Notes under the pieces: model-generated | What the model was told of the DNA's origin: nothing | Databases searched by the model: none | Seen by the model: the letters and a program-made list of their open reading frames with translations, nothing else | Shown here: positions 52,916 to 64,000 of the stretch, in pieces | Numbering within the stretch: the first letter of the stretch is position 1 | Layout of the letters: each line of letters starts with the position of its first letter | Source: Cyanophora paradoxa | Taxonomy: Eukaryota; Glaucocystophyceae; Cyanophorales; Cyanophoraceae | Length of the DNA: 64,000 bases | Reading direction: 5' to 3' | Assembly: GCA_004431415.1 (NCBI GenBank) | Contig: QPMI01000168.1 | Location: 162,477-226,476, forward strand | Position numbers and translations under genes: made by a program

Positions 52916-53786
52916 GTCGCCTAGGCCCATAGTTAGGTCCGGATTGCAGCCTAGGCTCATATTTAGATCCGGTTTAATTTGCAGCCTTTTGGGTATTTGG
53001 AATTCAGCCTGGCAGCTTGCAGCCTTCGAGATTTCAGTCTCCAATGCCATGATCATGATGCATATGCGCCCTTAAGCTTAGCTTTCCCGGGTCCAGAGCG
53101 TCTGATCATACAATTAGCCACGACTCGGCGATTCATTGGGTATACGTATCGCATATGCCGCGGGCCATGATGCATGCATCATGGCATCATGATCATGGTC
53201 TAAGCTTATGTACACGCCCCGCGGCCAAAGCCGGAGCCTCCGCCGCGCGAGATCTAGACTCGGAAATGTACATCATGGCATGACTCATGATCAGTGACAG
53301 CTCCGATGCATCATGACACTGCGACATCATGGCACAAGAGACGCGGAGATACTCTTGATCCGATGATCATGATCTAAGATCTATAAGATCCGATCATCGG
53401 ATGATCTAAGGCTTGAATTAACTTTTAGTAAGATAGAGCTTCGAATTCAGCCTTGAAGACCCAAGAGGTCACATGGATCTCAGAGTCTCTCTGCGCCCGC
53501 CCCCGGCCCGGCGGCGTCATGGCGCGGGCCGGGTAGATATCTTGATCATGAGGCTTCAAATCAAAGTTAACGTTTAATATGTTTCCATTGACTCGGCGAA
53601 TTTACTGAATTGACCATGAAGGTATGACCAAAATTTAAACACATGCCATGATGCGATGAATAAAATAAAGGGAAGAGAAGAGCTCCAGAATAAACGTACA
53701 AGCTGCTTTGAAGGCGCATGTACATACGGCGCTTAAAAGAGTCACGCGACTCAATAAAATGCTTGCTGAGCTAATCACGATCAAGA
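52916..53786. other. Noncoding region rich in CATGATC palindromes
   Basis: No exon supported. Short palindromic words (ATGATCAT, TGATCATGA, ATGCATGCAT, AGATCTATAAGATC, GATCCGATCATCGGATGATC) crowd 53045-53420. Before that CCTAGGC[CT]CATA[GT]TTAG occurs twice near 52920 and 52953. Base composition is closer to the provirus than to the neighbouring exons. Confidence 0.5.
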
Positions 53787-56700
53787 TCAGCGGGCCGACG
53801 AGGAGGCGGATCGGGCGCTGGGGGAGGGCGGGCGCGGCGTGACAGTGCTGAGGCGGCGCCGCCCCGTCGCCCCCGTCTCGCCGGCCGCCGCCCGCGCCGC
53901 CGCCACCTCCGCGCGCAGCGCCCGCGCCTCCTCCGCGCGCCCCGCCGCCTCGTACGCGTCGGCGAGCCACTCGCCCGTCTCCCGCGTGTCCTCGTGGGCC
54001 CTGCCCAGCGACGCCTCGCCCGCCCTGAGGGCCGCCTCCAGCGGGGCCACGGCCTCCCCGGCCCGCCCCGTCTTCACCAGCAGCGCGCCCAGGTTCGCCA
54101 GCGCCCCCGCCACGTTCGCGTGCAGCTCGCCCAGCTCCGCCCGGTTCGTCTCCACGCACCGCTGCGCCGAAAAAGATCGGACGGCGGGTGCGCGGGGGTT
54201 ACAGAATCAAAGGTGGAGGGGGGGTACGCACGCGGAGGAGCGCCTCCCCTTCGGCGAACTCGCCCCTCTCGAGGCAGACGATCGCGAGCCCGTTCAGCGT
54301 CGGCGCCAGCGCCGAGCTCTGCGGGGCGCCGCTCAGGGGCGGGGTACAGGAAAAAGACGGGGTACGGTGCACTGACATCGGAGCCGAACGCGGCCTCGTG
54401 TACCCGCAGGGCTTTCCTGTACGCGGCCTCCGCCTCCACCGCCCGCCCCTGCGCGCCGCTCGGAGGGGTGTACGGGGTTTCGCGATGGGGGTACGCGGAC
54501 CTGCTCGTGGTACAGGCCGGCGAGCGCCAGGAGCGTCTCGCCCACGTCCTGCGGGGGGTTCGACCCTGTACCCCCTGAAGGGAAGGGGGGAAGTGGGGGG
54601 GTACCTGGTGGTCGGCCCCAAGCATCTTCTCCCGGATCGCGAGAGCGCGCTGTGCGCGAGGGCGGGGGCGGGGAAGGACGGTGAGGGGTACAGTGCAGGA
54701 ACGCTCCGGTGGGGTACGGCGCACGTCAAAGAGGGGCTCGGCGTGGTTGAGCTTGCGCTGCGCGGGCGCGGGGGTACAAGGCGTCAGCCCGCTCCTCGCG
54801 CCCGGCGAGCAGCGGACGCGAAGACCGCGCTCCCCTCACGCTTTACCACGCGCCCTCCTGTACCCCCGCCCTCCTGTACCCGCCTGCCCTCCTGTACGGA
54901 CCTGGGCGAGGAAGAGTGCGGCGAGGTTGTGGGCGGTGGCGGCGCTCTCGGGGCTCTCGGTCCCCAGCTCCGCGTCCGACACCGCCAGCGCCCGCTGGCC
55001 CCAGAGGCGAGTGAGTGAGGCGGCGGGCCCGGGACACGATAAACTAGATCGCTGCTTCTAGACTGCTCCTAGCAAGCTTCCTTGCTTGCTTGCTTGCTTG
55101 CGCAGAGCACGTTTGAAGGCAAGGAGGGCGGCGGCGGGGAAGGGGCGGGGCCCGGGGGCGGGGGGCGGACGCGGTGGTAGAGGCGGGCCTCGGCGATCAT
55201 GCCCCGCGCCTCGTACACCCGCGCGATGTTCGTGCACGCCTGCCCGCACAGCCCCGCCCCGCCCCGCCCCCGGTGAGCACCCTGTCGCTAAACGCAGCAC
55301 AGCGATGGCGAGCGGCGGGCGATCTATGATGTAGCGTTTAAATCTATGAAAGACCGGCACCTTGGCGACGTCGGGGTGCTTCTCCCCGAGGACCGCCTGC
55401 CGCGCCCGCAGGCACGCCTGCCGGCCCGGCCGGAGCCGAGGCTCAGGGGGGCGCCGGGGGGCAAGGTGGGGCGGGGGCGGGGTGGGGGGTACGCGCCCTG
55501 TAGAGGCCCTCCGCCTCCTCGTACCGCTGCCGGCGGGGCGGGGCGGGGCGGGGGTACCGCTGTCAGCGCTCGCCGGGGCGCTGGACCGAGGAGCTACGGG
55601 CCGCCCTCCGTCTATCCCGAGCGGGCGGGCGCTTGGGCTCCCCTGCGGATCTGGGGCGGACCTGCATGACGAAGTGGAGGCCGGCGGCGTTGCTGAGGGA
55701 GCTCGCCGTCTCGGGGTGCGAGGCGCCCAGCGCCGCCTCCCGAACCTCCCGCGACCGCTGCGGGGGCGTGAGGGCGCGCGCGCGTGAGGGGGAGCCCGTG
55801 AGGAGGCGCCGGGCGCCGCCGTCATCGGAGGCCACGAGGCTGGATGGAAGGCGCGCCCCCGGGCATGGGCTCTAAGAGCGCAGGGGCTCGGGGCTCGGGG
55901 CGGCAGGGGAAGCAGGGGCCCGGGGCTCGGGTCACGTGCCCGCCCTCGGGGCCCGGTGCAGTGGGGGCCGGCGGGGCGGGGCGGGGCGGGGCGGGCACGT
56001 CGTAGAGGGTGGAAGCCTCGTGGAAGCGCCTCTGCGTGCCCCGCGGTCACGATCAGCCGGCCGGGCGCCTCCAGGGCGCACACAGCGGCCCCGCTCCGCG
56101 CGCCTCGCCCCCGCGCTAATCCTGGAAGAGTCTAGCCAGCTTTGGGGTCGCCCCGCGCGTTCTGCGCGCCCAGCGCCGCCCGCCGCCCCCCGCGCCTCCT
56201 AAGCTCCTTAGCACCCAAGTCTAAGCTTTAACCTCGGCCCCGGCCTCGGAGACGGACCTGGGCGAAGCGGAGCTCGCCGAGGGCGTTCACCGAGGCCGCC
56301 GTGTCCGGGTGGCCCGCCCTGCGGGGCGCGCGCGGTTAGGCCGGCCGAGCGGGGCGGGGCCGCGCGGGGCCTTCTCCTTCTGGGCGGGGCGGGGCGGGGC
56401 GCGCGGACCCGAAGACGGCCTCCCTGATCTCGATGGCCCGCTGCGCCCCCGGGCTCAGAAAGAGAAGGGGCGAGGGGCCTAAAAATAGCTGGGGGAAGAG
56501 AGGGGGGTAGAGGTGCCTGCAGGAGCGCCTCGGCCTCCTCGTAGCGCGCCTGCCGCCGCCTCAGAGGGGCGGGGGGAGGGGCAAGGGAAAAGAGGGGGGG
56601 GCGCCTGGGCGGTGCGGAGGCGGCCCATCGCTGTGAGCGTGCTCGCCACGTCGGGGTGCGAGGGCCTGCGAGCGAGCCGGGGCCGGTCGGCTCAGAAGGA

Positions 56701-59700
56701 GGGGGAGGACGGGGGGGAGGGGAGCGGGGAGGGGTACCCGAGGGCCGCCTCGCGCAGCCGCAGCGCTTTCTGCGCGGCGCAGAGCTCAGAAAAAGGATTG
56801 AGGGGGGTGAAGACGGGGGTACCGCGTAGAGGGGCTCGGCGTCGGCGTAGCGCCCCTCGAGGAAGCGGAGGAGGCCACTGCGGGGCGCGCCTCAGAGAGA
56901 AGCTCAAGAGTCTAACTAAGGTTTAGGTCAAGGTTTTATATTATTGCAGTTTATCTTATTATCGTATACTATGATAAGGAAGCGGAGGAGACCGCTGCGG
57001 GGCGCCCCTAGAGTCTAAGAGGGGAGGGAGGGAGGGGCGTGGCGGGCCTGTGGGCGGCGGCGTCGGCGAGGGCGGGGGCGCCGGGGTCCAGCGCCGCCTC
57101 CCGGACCCCCATCGCCCGCTGCGGAAGAGGAGAGGCGGGCGCCGTTAGGCAAGGCGCCGCGAGGCGAGAGGTGAGAGGTGAGAGATGAGACGAAAGCAGA
57201 TTTGCGGGTCGTCGTCTCTAACATCGCTTTCATCTACCAAAGTTCTCTCTCTCTTTGGTTTGCATCGTTGAAGGTCAGGAGGGCCGAAGCTAGACGATCT
57301 CGAGCACCATGGGGATCTCTAGATCTATGATCGTGATACAAAGCGCCTGGCTCGCTTGTGCGGGGCCGGGGAAGGGCACCTGGTAGAGGTGGTCCGCCTC
57401 GTCGTACTTGCCCATCTGCGCGCGCGCGCCGCGCGTCAGCTGCAGCCGGGCCCGGCCCCAGCGAGCCTGAGCGAGCAAACGCAAGCCACTGGGCCAAGTC
57501 CTCGCCCCCCGCCGCTCCTCCCCGCCCTCTCGCCGCACCTGGAGGCGGACCCAGGCGCGGGTGTCGAGGGCGGCCGCCACGCCGGGGTGGCCCTTCGGCA
57601 GATTCGCCTCCCGCAGCGCCAGCGCCCGCTGCGGGGCCGGCGCGAGGCGGTTGGATCGGAGCCGGCGGGCCGGGGCGGGGCGCGGGGCTCGAGGACGGAC
57701 GGCGGAGAGCTGGTCGGCCTCGGGGTACCGCGCCCAGAGCACGCTGCGGGGCGCCTCAGGCCGGCGCGGCGCGTCGAAGCGGCTCTTAGGGGCCCATCTC
57801 GTGGCACTAGATCCAGAGGCTCGAGCCCCGCGGGCTCAAGCCCCTAGCTCTAGATCCAAGCTCGAAGGCTCGCTCGGGCGCGGGCGCGGGGCGGGGCTGG
57901 CGCACTAGAGGCGGGCGAGGGCGTCAGCGGGCTGGGCGACGGCCTCGTGGCCCTCCCCGAAGACCGCCTCCCGCACCGTCACCGCCCGCTGCAGGAGAAG
58001 CGGAGGGGGGGGCGGGTTAGAGTGAGGGGCGGGCGCGAGGGGCGCGCGCGGGAGTCTGAACGGCACCTTGTAGAGATCCTAGACTAGATCCTAGATTAAA
58101 CGAAACTAAAACTTCATCCTAGATCAGGAGTGGGCGGCACCTTGTAGAGGCCCTCGGCGTCGGCGGGGCGCCAGAGGGCGACGCGGAGGGCGGCCAGCGC
58201 GCAGAGCGTCGCCGCCACGTCCGTGTGCACCACCTGCCCCGGGGGCGTGGGTGGGGAGGCTAGGCGGGCGGGATGCGCGGCTTCTATCGGGTCTGTCGGA
58301 CGAGGAGGAGGAGAAGGAGAGGAGGCGGGCGTGTGCACCACCTGCCCCGGGGGGCGTGGGGCGAGGAGGAGGCGCGTAGGAGGAGGAGGAGGGGAGGGGG
58401 AGGAGAAGGAGAGGAGGCGGGCGGGGGCCATGGAGGGCCGATGGAGGCCCCGCGGATCGGGCATCGGGTCCGTCGAAGGAGGAGGAGGAGGGGAGGGGGA
58501 GGGGGCGTGGGCGGGGGGCGAGAGGGCGGGGAGGGTCGAGGGCGGGGCGGGCGCACGCCGATGGAGGCCTCGCGGAGGGAGAGGGCGCGCAGCAGCAGCT
58601 CGTCCGCCTCCCGGTACGACCCCTGCGCACGCGCGCACACCCGCTCAGCCCCGCCGCCCCGCAGCCAGCCCCGTGCCTGAGGGGGGCCGGGCGGCCGCGC
58701 GAGGGCTTGCTCCCTCGCTTGGTCCCTCCCTCGTTCTTCGCCATCCGCTGTCTTCGCCATCCCTCTCCCCCGCCCCGCCCCGCCCCGCCCCATGCGGACC
58801 TGGGCGAGGCGGAGCTCGCCGGCGGCGTGGAGGGCGTCGGCGAGCTCCTCCACGGCCGTCTCCGCACGCGTCTCCCGCAGCGCCCGCGCCCGCTGCAAGG
58901 CGAGGCCGTGGGCGAGGCGTTGGGCGGGAAGGCGGGTGGCTAGAAGCGGGCCGCGGGGCGAGGCGGGGGGCGAGGCGGTGGGCGGGGGCTAGAAGCGGGC
59001 CGCGGGGGAGGGGGGGGGATGCGGGGTGGCGTCCTCGAAGCCGGCGTCCTCGAAGTGTCGAAGCCGGCGTCCTCCTATCTTTGCGGGGCGGGGCGGGGCG
59101 GCCGGCTTCGCACCGGGATCAACGAGGCGGCGGCGGGGAGGTCGCCGCGGGCGAGGGCGACGAGGCCGTCCGCCAGCACCTCCCGCGCCATCGCCAGCTG
59201 GGGAAGGGGGGGGGGGGGGGGGGGGTAAGGGGTCAGCACTGGGAGACGAGGCGCTCGGGACCCTTGAAGGCTCTGACTTAGGCAAGGCGGGTGAGGGGGG
59301 GGGCACGAGGAGACGCCCCGCACACTCTACGCCCGCTCGGATCGGGCTCTCTAGCACCCCCGGAGCCGGGGGTACTGGCAAGCCCGGAGGCTAGGCGATG
59401 CGGAGGGCGGCGGAGGCGTGCACGGCGTAGGAAGGAAGGAAACGAGGGAACCAGATCCCCAGCTAAGAGCGGGCGGCCGGGGCGTGGCGGAGGCGCTAGG
59501 CGAGCTCCCGTTCCAGAAGCGGCGGCGTCCCCCGTTCTCTCGCTTACGCATGAGTGCGCGCACCTCGTTGGATGCGATGTGGAGGTCGGAGGCGTCGCGC
59601 GCGGCGGCCCGCGCCTCCCGCGCCCGCCGCAGGAGCGGCTCCGCGGCCGCGAACTCGCCCCGCTGCAGCCGGAGCGACGCCAGCTCCTCCACGTCTGCAA

Positions 59701-62700
59701 ACGAAGGGGCTGCTCGAAAGGGAGGTAGGGGAGGGGGAAGGGAGGGGGGTACCGGACAGGAGCGCGCGCTCGTCGGCGCCGAGGCGCCTGGAGAGCTCGA
59801 GGGCGCGCGTGAGGAGGTTCGCGGCCTCGCCGGTGCAGGCCGGGCCGCCGGTGAGCCGCAGGACGCCGGCCGCGAGGCGGAAGCACGCGGCCGCCTCCTC
59901 CGCCGAGAGCTTCGAGATGGCGGCCTGTGAGCGGTCTCTTAGACCTTTCTCGAGATCTTTCTTAAGATCTTTCTCGAGATCTTTCTTAAGATCTTTCTTG
60001 GGATCCCTCTCTTAAGATCTTTCTCTCAAGGGCAGACCTCGTAGCGGGCGGCGGCGTCGGCGGGGCGGCCGGTGGCGCGCCAGTGCGACGCGAGCTCGCG
60101 GCGGTGGCGGGGGCCCCCCAGGCGCCTCAGGACGTCCAGCTCGGCCACCAGGCCGTACAGCCGTCCCGCGTCGCTGCGCGCGGTTCGGTCAGCTCAGCCC
60201 GGCGTTGTCTTTGGCGCGGTCTGCCCGCGCACCTGGCGGCGCGGGCGTGGTGGCAGGCGGCGAGGGCCCGCCGCTCGCTCGAGGGCATCATCGCGAAGAA
60301 CTGAGAGCGGATTCAGAAGGGCGGGGCGTCGGAGACAGCCTGGTACAGCCTCGGGTAGGACCTGGGCGAGGTAGGCCTCCCAGCGGCGGGTGCCGGCCGG
60401 CTGGGCGAGCTGGAAGGCTTCCTCGATCGCCCGCAGCGCCGCCCCCTGGTCCACCGACCACAGGCCCCCTGCGAGGAGGGGGTAGGAGGGCGAGGCGGAG
60501 GCGGGGGAGGAGGGCGGGGCGGGGGGTACCGCGGTCGACGACGAAGCCAAGGGCGCGGGCCGTGTGCCAGAAGTCGACGAAGCGCATGAAGGAGGGCGGC
60601 GCCGCCCGCTCCGGCGCCGCCGCCGCCGCCACCTGCCCGAGGAGGACCTCGGACCTCGGAAGGGGGGGGAGGGAGGCTGGGGGGGGGGTACCTCGCCCAC
60701 GCCGACGCCGCAGAGGATGTGCAGCTCCGACTCGCTGCCGTTCAGATCTTTAGAAGAGGACAGACGAGGAGGAGCGCTCGAGGGGGCGGGGCGGGCGGCT
60801 CGCCTGATGCCGTCGCGCGCGCGGGCGGCGGCGCAGAGCGCGACGCGGACCGTCGCGTCGCCCAGCGACGCCGTCCACCCCCGGATCTGATCGATCCGGC
60901 GATTCGACAGTTATTTAGTTAGTAAATTATTTAGTTAGTTAGTTAGCTTGTTGAAAAGAAGGGCGCGCCACGGCGGCGTAGACGGACTGGGCGTCCGGGA
61001 GGCGGAGGACCTCCCGCACGGCGGCCTCGGCGGCGGCGGGGTCGGCGGCGAAGCGGGCCGTCTCGAGGGCGAGGAGGAGGAACAGCGGGCTCCCGCACTG
61101 CGGCGCGGAGAGGAGGAGCTCGCGGGCCGCGGGGGGCGGGCCCCCGTTGGCCCGCTCCGCGTGCGCCGCGATGAGCGCCTCCCGCTGGGCCCGGCCCAGC
61201 GGGGGTACGTGGTACACGACCGCCGACCCAGCCCCCGCCCCGCCGCCGCCCTCGCCCTCCCCCGGCCCTGCAGAAGAAGTTGGCGGCCGGGGCGCGCGCC
61301 GAACGGGCGGGCGGGCGGGCGGCGCACCGGCGGTGGAGGAGAGGACGATGCGGAGGGCGGCGGTGCACTTGGGGACCCAGAAGGCGCGCAGGTGGGCGGG
61401 CTGGAAGGCCTCGGCCCCGTCGACGACGAGGAGGAGCGGGGCGGGGAGGCGCCCCGCGGCGGCGCCGAGCCAGTTGCGGAAGCGGGTGGCCGCCTCGGGC
61501 TCCCCGGGGGCCCCCTCGAGGTCGGCCTCCGGGCCCGCCGGGAAGCGGATGCGCACCTCCTCGTAGACGCGCTGGAAGAAGGGGCGCAGGCCCGTCGCCC
61601 CCGGCGCGCGCCCCACGTGGTGCACCACCACCTGCGCCCGCCCGCAAAGAAGTCAAGCGGCGCCCGGCGCGCAGTCCCCTCCGGGGCGAGCGCGCCTGCG
61701 TGCCGGGGCGCCGGTCCGCCCACGAGGCGGCCCAGTTCGCGAGCAGCGCTGCGGGGCCGTCGGACAGGCCCGAGCAATCCGAGAGGCGGGGCGCGGGGGC
61801 GCGCACCGCTCTTGCCGGCGCCCGACTCGCCGACGACGTAGAGCGGCTCCGGGGAGCGCCCCTCCGCGTACCCGTCCAGCTCCTTCCCGCCCCGCCCCGC
61901 CCCGCTCAGCCCGGGGCGGCGGGGCGGCGGGCGGCGGGCGGGGCGGGGCAGCTCGGGCACCTTGTAGGAGTCCGGGGCGCGGACGAAGGCAAGGCGGCGG
62001 GTCTCCCCGTAGGCCCCGTGCTGCGCCCGCTGCCGCTCCAGCCAGGGCGCCGCCTCGCCCCCCTGGGGGTAGTCCCGGGCAACCATCTGGAGACGGGGCG
62101 GCGTGAGCGGGGCAGGGGGGCGCCCGACCCTGGACGAACAACCTTCCCCCCCCCCCGCGCCCCTGTACCCCCCGCGCACGGCGAGGACGTCCTCGTGGAG
62201 CATCGCGGCGAGCTCCTCCGCGCTCCCGTACTCCCGCACCCGCATCCGCTGGCCCCTGCCCGGCGCGCGTCAGGCCCCGAGCGGGCGGAGGGGGGCGGGG
62301 CGCCGGCGCGCTCCGCTCGCACCGAATCTCGGACTTGAGGGCGGTGAGGCGGGCGGCGGCGTGCGCGTCCTCGTCCCCGCCGCTCGCGTGGCGGTCCGCC
62401 GCGACCAGCGCCCCCGTCGCGAAGTAGAAGGCGCTCGCCGCCCGCCGCGCCTGCTCGGAGCGCTCGGAGCTGGGGGGGGTACGGGGCGGGGAGGGGCGTA
62501 CCCCCGGGTCGTTGAGGGCGCCGAATCGGACCTCGACCTCGCTGAACGCCTGCTTGGAGCACGCCCGCGCCCCCGGGAACTCCCCGTACGCCCTCCCGAA
62601 CGACCTGGGGGGGTTAGGGGTTATGAGGCGGGGGGGTACGGGGTGGTTCGGGGGGGGGGGGGAATCGCACAGGGCGAGGAGCTCGTCCTTGGCCCGGCCG

Positions 62701-63960
62701 GGGGTCTGCTGCCACCTGGGGGGGGGCAAGGGGGAGGGTAAGGGATTGCAGTTGGCGAGGCGGGAGGGGTACGGGGCCGCACCCGTAGCGCCCCTTGAGG
62801 ATGCCCACGAAGTAATCGCTCTTGGACACCTCGCGGAGGGAGAGGAGAAGCAGCTGACGGGTACCGCATTAGACTGCGGGGAGGAGGGCGGGGTGGGGGG
62901 GGGGGGGGGGGGGGAGGTAGCGCGCCTTCCCCGCGCGGGCGTCCGCCTCATCGAGCCCCTGGAGGCCCCACCTGGACGGAGGGGTATGAAAACTACGGAA
63001 AAGGGTCGCGGGGGTACCCGGCGCCACCTGAGGTCCACGGGTACGAAGAAAAGGTCCTTCTCGTAGAGCGTGCGCCAGAGGCGGGGTACCGCGTGTCGGA
63101 AGACCTGCGGGCGGCGGCGCTGAGGGCGGCGCGGCGCGGACGGGAGCGCGGCGCGCACGGCCTCCCGTTCGGCCATCATGTAAAGGTCGCCTGCGGGGCG
63201 GGCCGGGCGTGAGATGTTGATGTACGAACGGGCGGGGCGGGCGGGCGGGCGGGCAGGTGGGCGGGCGGGCGCACGGGAGCGGAAGGTGCTCGTGCTCGAG
63301 AAGAAGACTTTGACGGTGCGCCCGTCCGGGACGCGCTCCCGGGGCGCGTAGCGGTCGAGCGCGAGGCCCAGGCGCAGCGCGACCGACGCCGCGCTCTCCG
63401 CCGACGGCGAGCCGCTGCGATCCATCGACGCCGTCGATCCGAACGCCGCCGCGGCCCCCTCGAGCTTGTCGCTCCCCGACTTCTTCAGCGCGCCGCGCAT
63501 CTCGGCGAGCTGGTGCCGGGGGGAAGCGTGTGCGCTGCCGGGACGCGCAAGCCGCTGCGCTTGTGAGGACTCGACGGGCTGCTGCGCCGCCGCGCTGTGC
63601 TGCGCCGAGCTGCGCTGTTGCTGTGCTGCAGAGCTCACGGTGTGGTCAGTTCGGGCGCTTGAGCGGCTGTGCTGTAAGCGAAGAGGCGGCGGTCGATGAC
63701 GAGAGAGGGAAAGTGCGCTGAACCCAGCGGACGCGCCCCTCAGCTTGATGCAGCGCGCGCGGCGTACCGATCGACGACGATGCGCCGCTCGCCACCGCCA
63801 GGCCAGGCAATAGACGCCTCCTCGATCGCTCGGGACCTTTCCTAGGCTCCGGCGTGGCTAGCTGGAAGAGGTTGAAGTCGACAGGGGGATACACGTTCTT
63901 CGTCGCCCAGCTTGCTCGAGCCACGGTGGGCGGGGGCCCCAGCCGGCTCGCAAATCGCGA
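53787..63960 (-). CDS. Nephrocystin-3-like protein: ISST-type domain, STAND NTPase, long TPR array; N-terminus open
   Basis: Many exons on the minus strand. Near 63900-63300: a Q/A/S-rich N-terminus, then VKVFFSST. Around 63180-63050: MMAEREAVRAALP and LYEKDLFFVPVDLRW, and at 62828: YFVGILKGRYG, together a DUF4062-like domain (ISST, AER, DLRWG, LGxRYG). The NTPase has Walker A VVGESGAGKS at about 61845-61808, spliced to LLANWA, then VVHHVG, Walker B LLLVVDGAEAF at about 61440, and PLGRAQREAL. From 60 kb to 53.8 kb come about 15 kinesin-light-chain-like TPRs, usually one per exon, for example LANLGALLVKTGRAGEAVAP and LEAALRAGEASLG. It stops at TGA 53787-53789. Nephrocystin-3 works at the ciliary inversin compartment. 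No ATG is found at the N-terminal end; the start may lie beyond the window. Confidence 0.7.
59938..60030. repeat. Tandem repeat in an intron of the nephrocystin-like gene
   Basis: AGATCTTTCTCGAGATC / AGATCTTTCTTAAGATC units, about 15-16 bases each, repeated about six times, each with an internal CTCGAG or CTTAAG palindrome. Confidence 0.8.
62892..62914. repeat. Poly-G tract in an intron
   Basis: About 22 consecutive G at this position, with shorter G runs at 59207-59224 and 62650-62661. They match the C runs at 5218, 18452 and 32174 in length. Confidence 0.7.
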
Positions 63961-64000
63961 GGGAGTCGTCGCGAGCGTGGCAGCCGCGTGACTCGCAGCC

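Noticed and set aside
61653-63638. 661-residue open frame treated as one exon
   Set aside because: It starts with GTG, runs through likely introns with low-complexity P/R-rich sequence, and only parts of it carry the domain motifs. I use it only as exons of the nephrocystin-like gene.
1-64000. tRNA, rRNA genes and CRISPR arrays
   Set aside because: A few GGTTCGACCC-like B-box words (for example near 29247 and 54556) lack matching arms. No regularly spaced repeat-spacer structure exists.

Overview
The window is a GC-rich nuclear chromosome segment of a flagellated unicellular eukaryote. Its genes are split by many short GT-AG introns. Conserved eukaryotic proteins can be read through the exons: CDP-diacylglycerol synthase, an mTERF protein, ZNHIT2, UTP13/TBL3, RPB7, NUF2, ZC3H15, a PP2C phosphatase, a reticulon, IFT81, IFT20, ribosomal protein eS6 and a nephrocystin-3-like protein. 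The IFT and nephrocystin-like genes mean the host builds a cilium or flagellum. The sequence alone does not settle the lineage; an algal or other protist group fits. All host gene limits are hand-read exon chains and are approximate inside the gene.

Layout. 1-25 kb holds housekeeping genes on both strands, often as divergent pairs (CDS/mTERF, NUF2/ZC3H15, membrane protein/reticulon). 25-34 kb holds IFT81, a coiled-coil protein, IFT20 and eS6. 34.8-39.8 kb is one long minus-strand gene made of three leucine-rich-repeat blocks with proline-rich linkers, ending in a TIR-like domain. 40.2-52.5 kb is a host coiled-coil gene cut in two by a 10.8-kb insertion. 52.5-53.8 kb is noncoding and carries a fragment of the TIR-like exon. 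53.8 kb to the right edge is a very long minus-strand gene with an N-terminal ISST-type domain, a STAND NTPase and a long TPR array, nephrocystin-3-like.

The main discovery is the insertion at 41433-52239, an AT-rich Polinton-like virus (PLV) or provirus. It has 507-bp terminal inverted repeats that look identical, a 5-bp target duplication (GCATG), a retroviral-type integrase, a major capsid protein, a penton-type minor capsid protein, a packaging ATPase, a basic protein, and one 1352-residue replication protein. That last protein joins an unassigned region with weak PolB-like motifs, an SF1 helicase and a C-terminal HNH-like motif. All its genes are open, so the insertion looks young and perhaps still active. 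Capsid, packaging, replication and integration functions are all present in under 11 kb.

The provirus sits between two genes built like innate-immune receptors (LRR-TIR and STAND-TPR). This may be chance, but it is worth checking.
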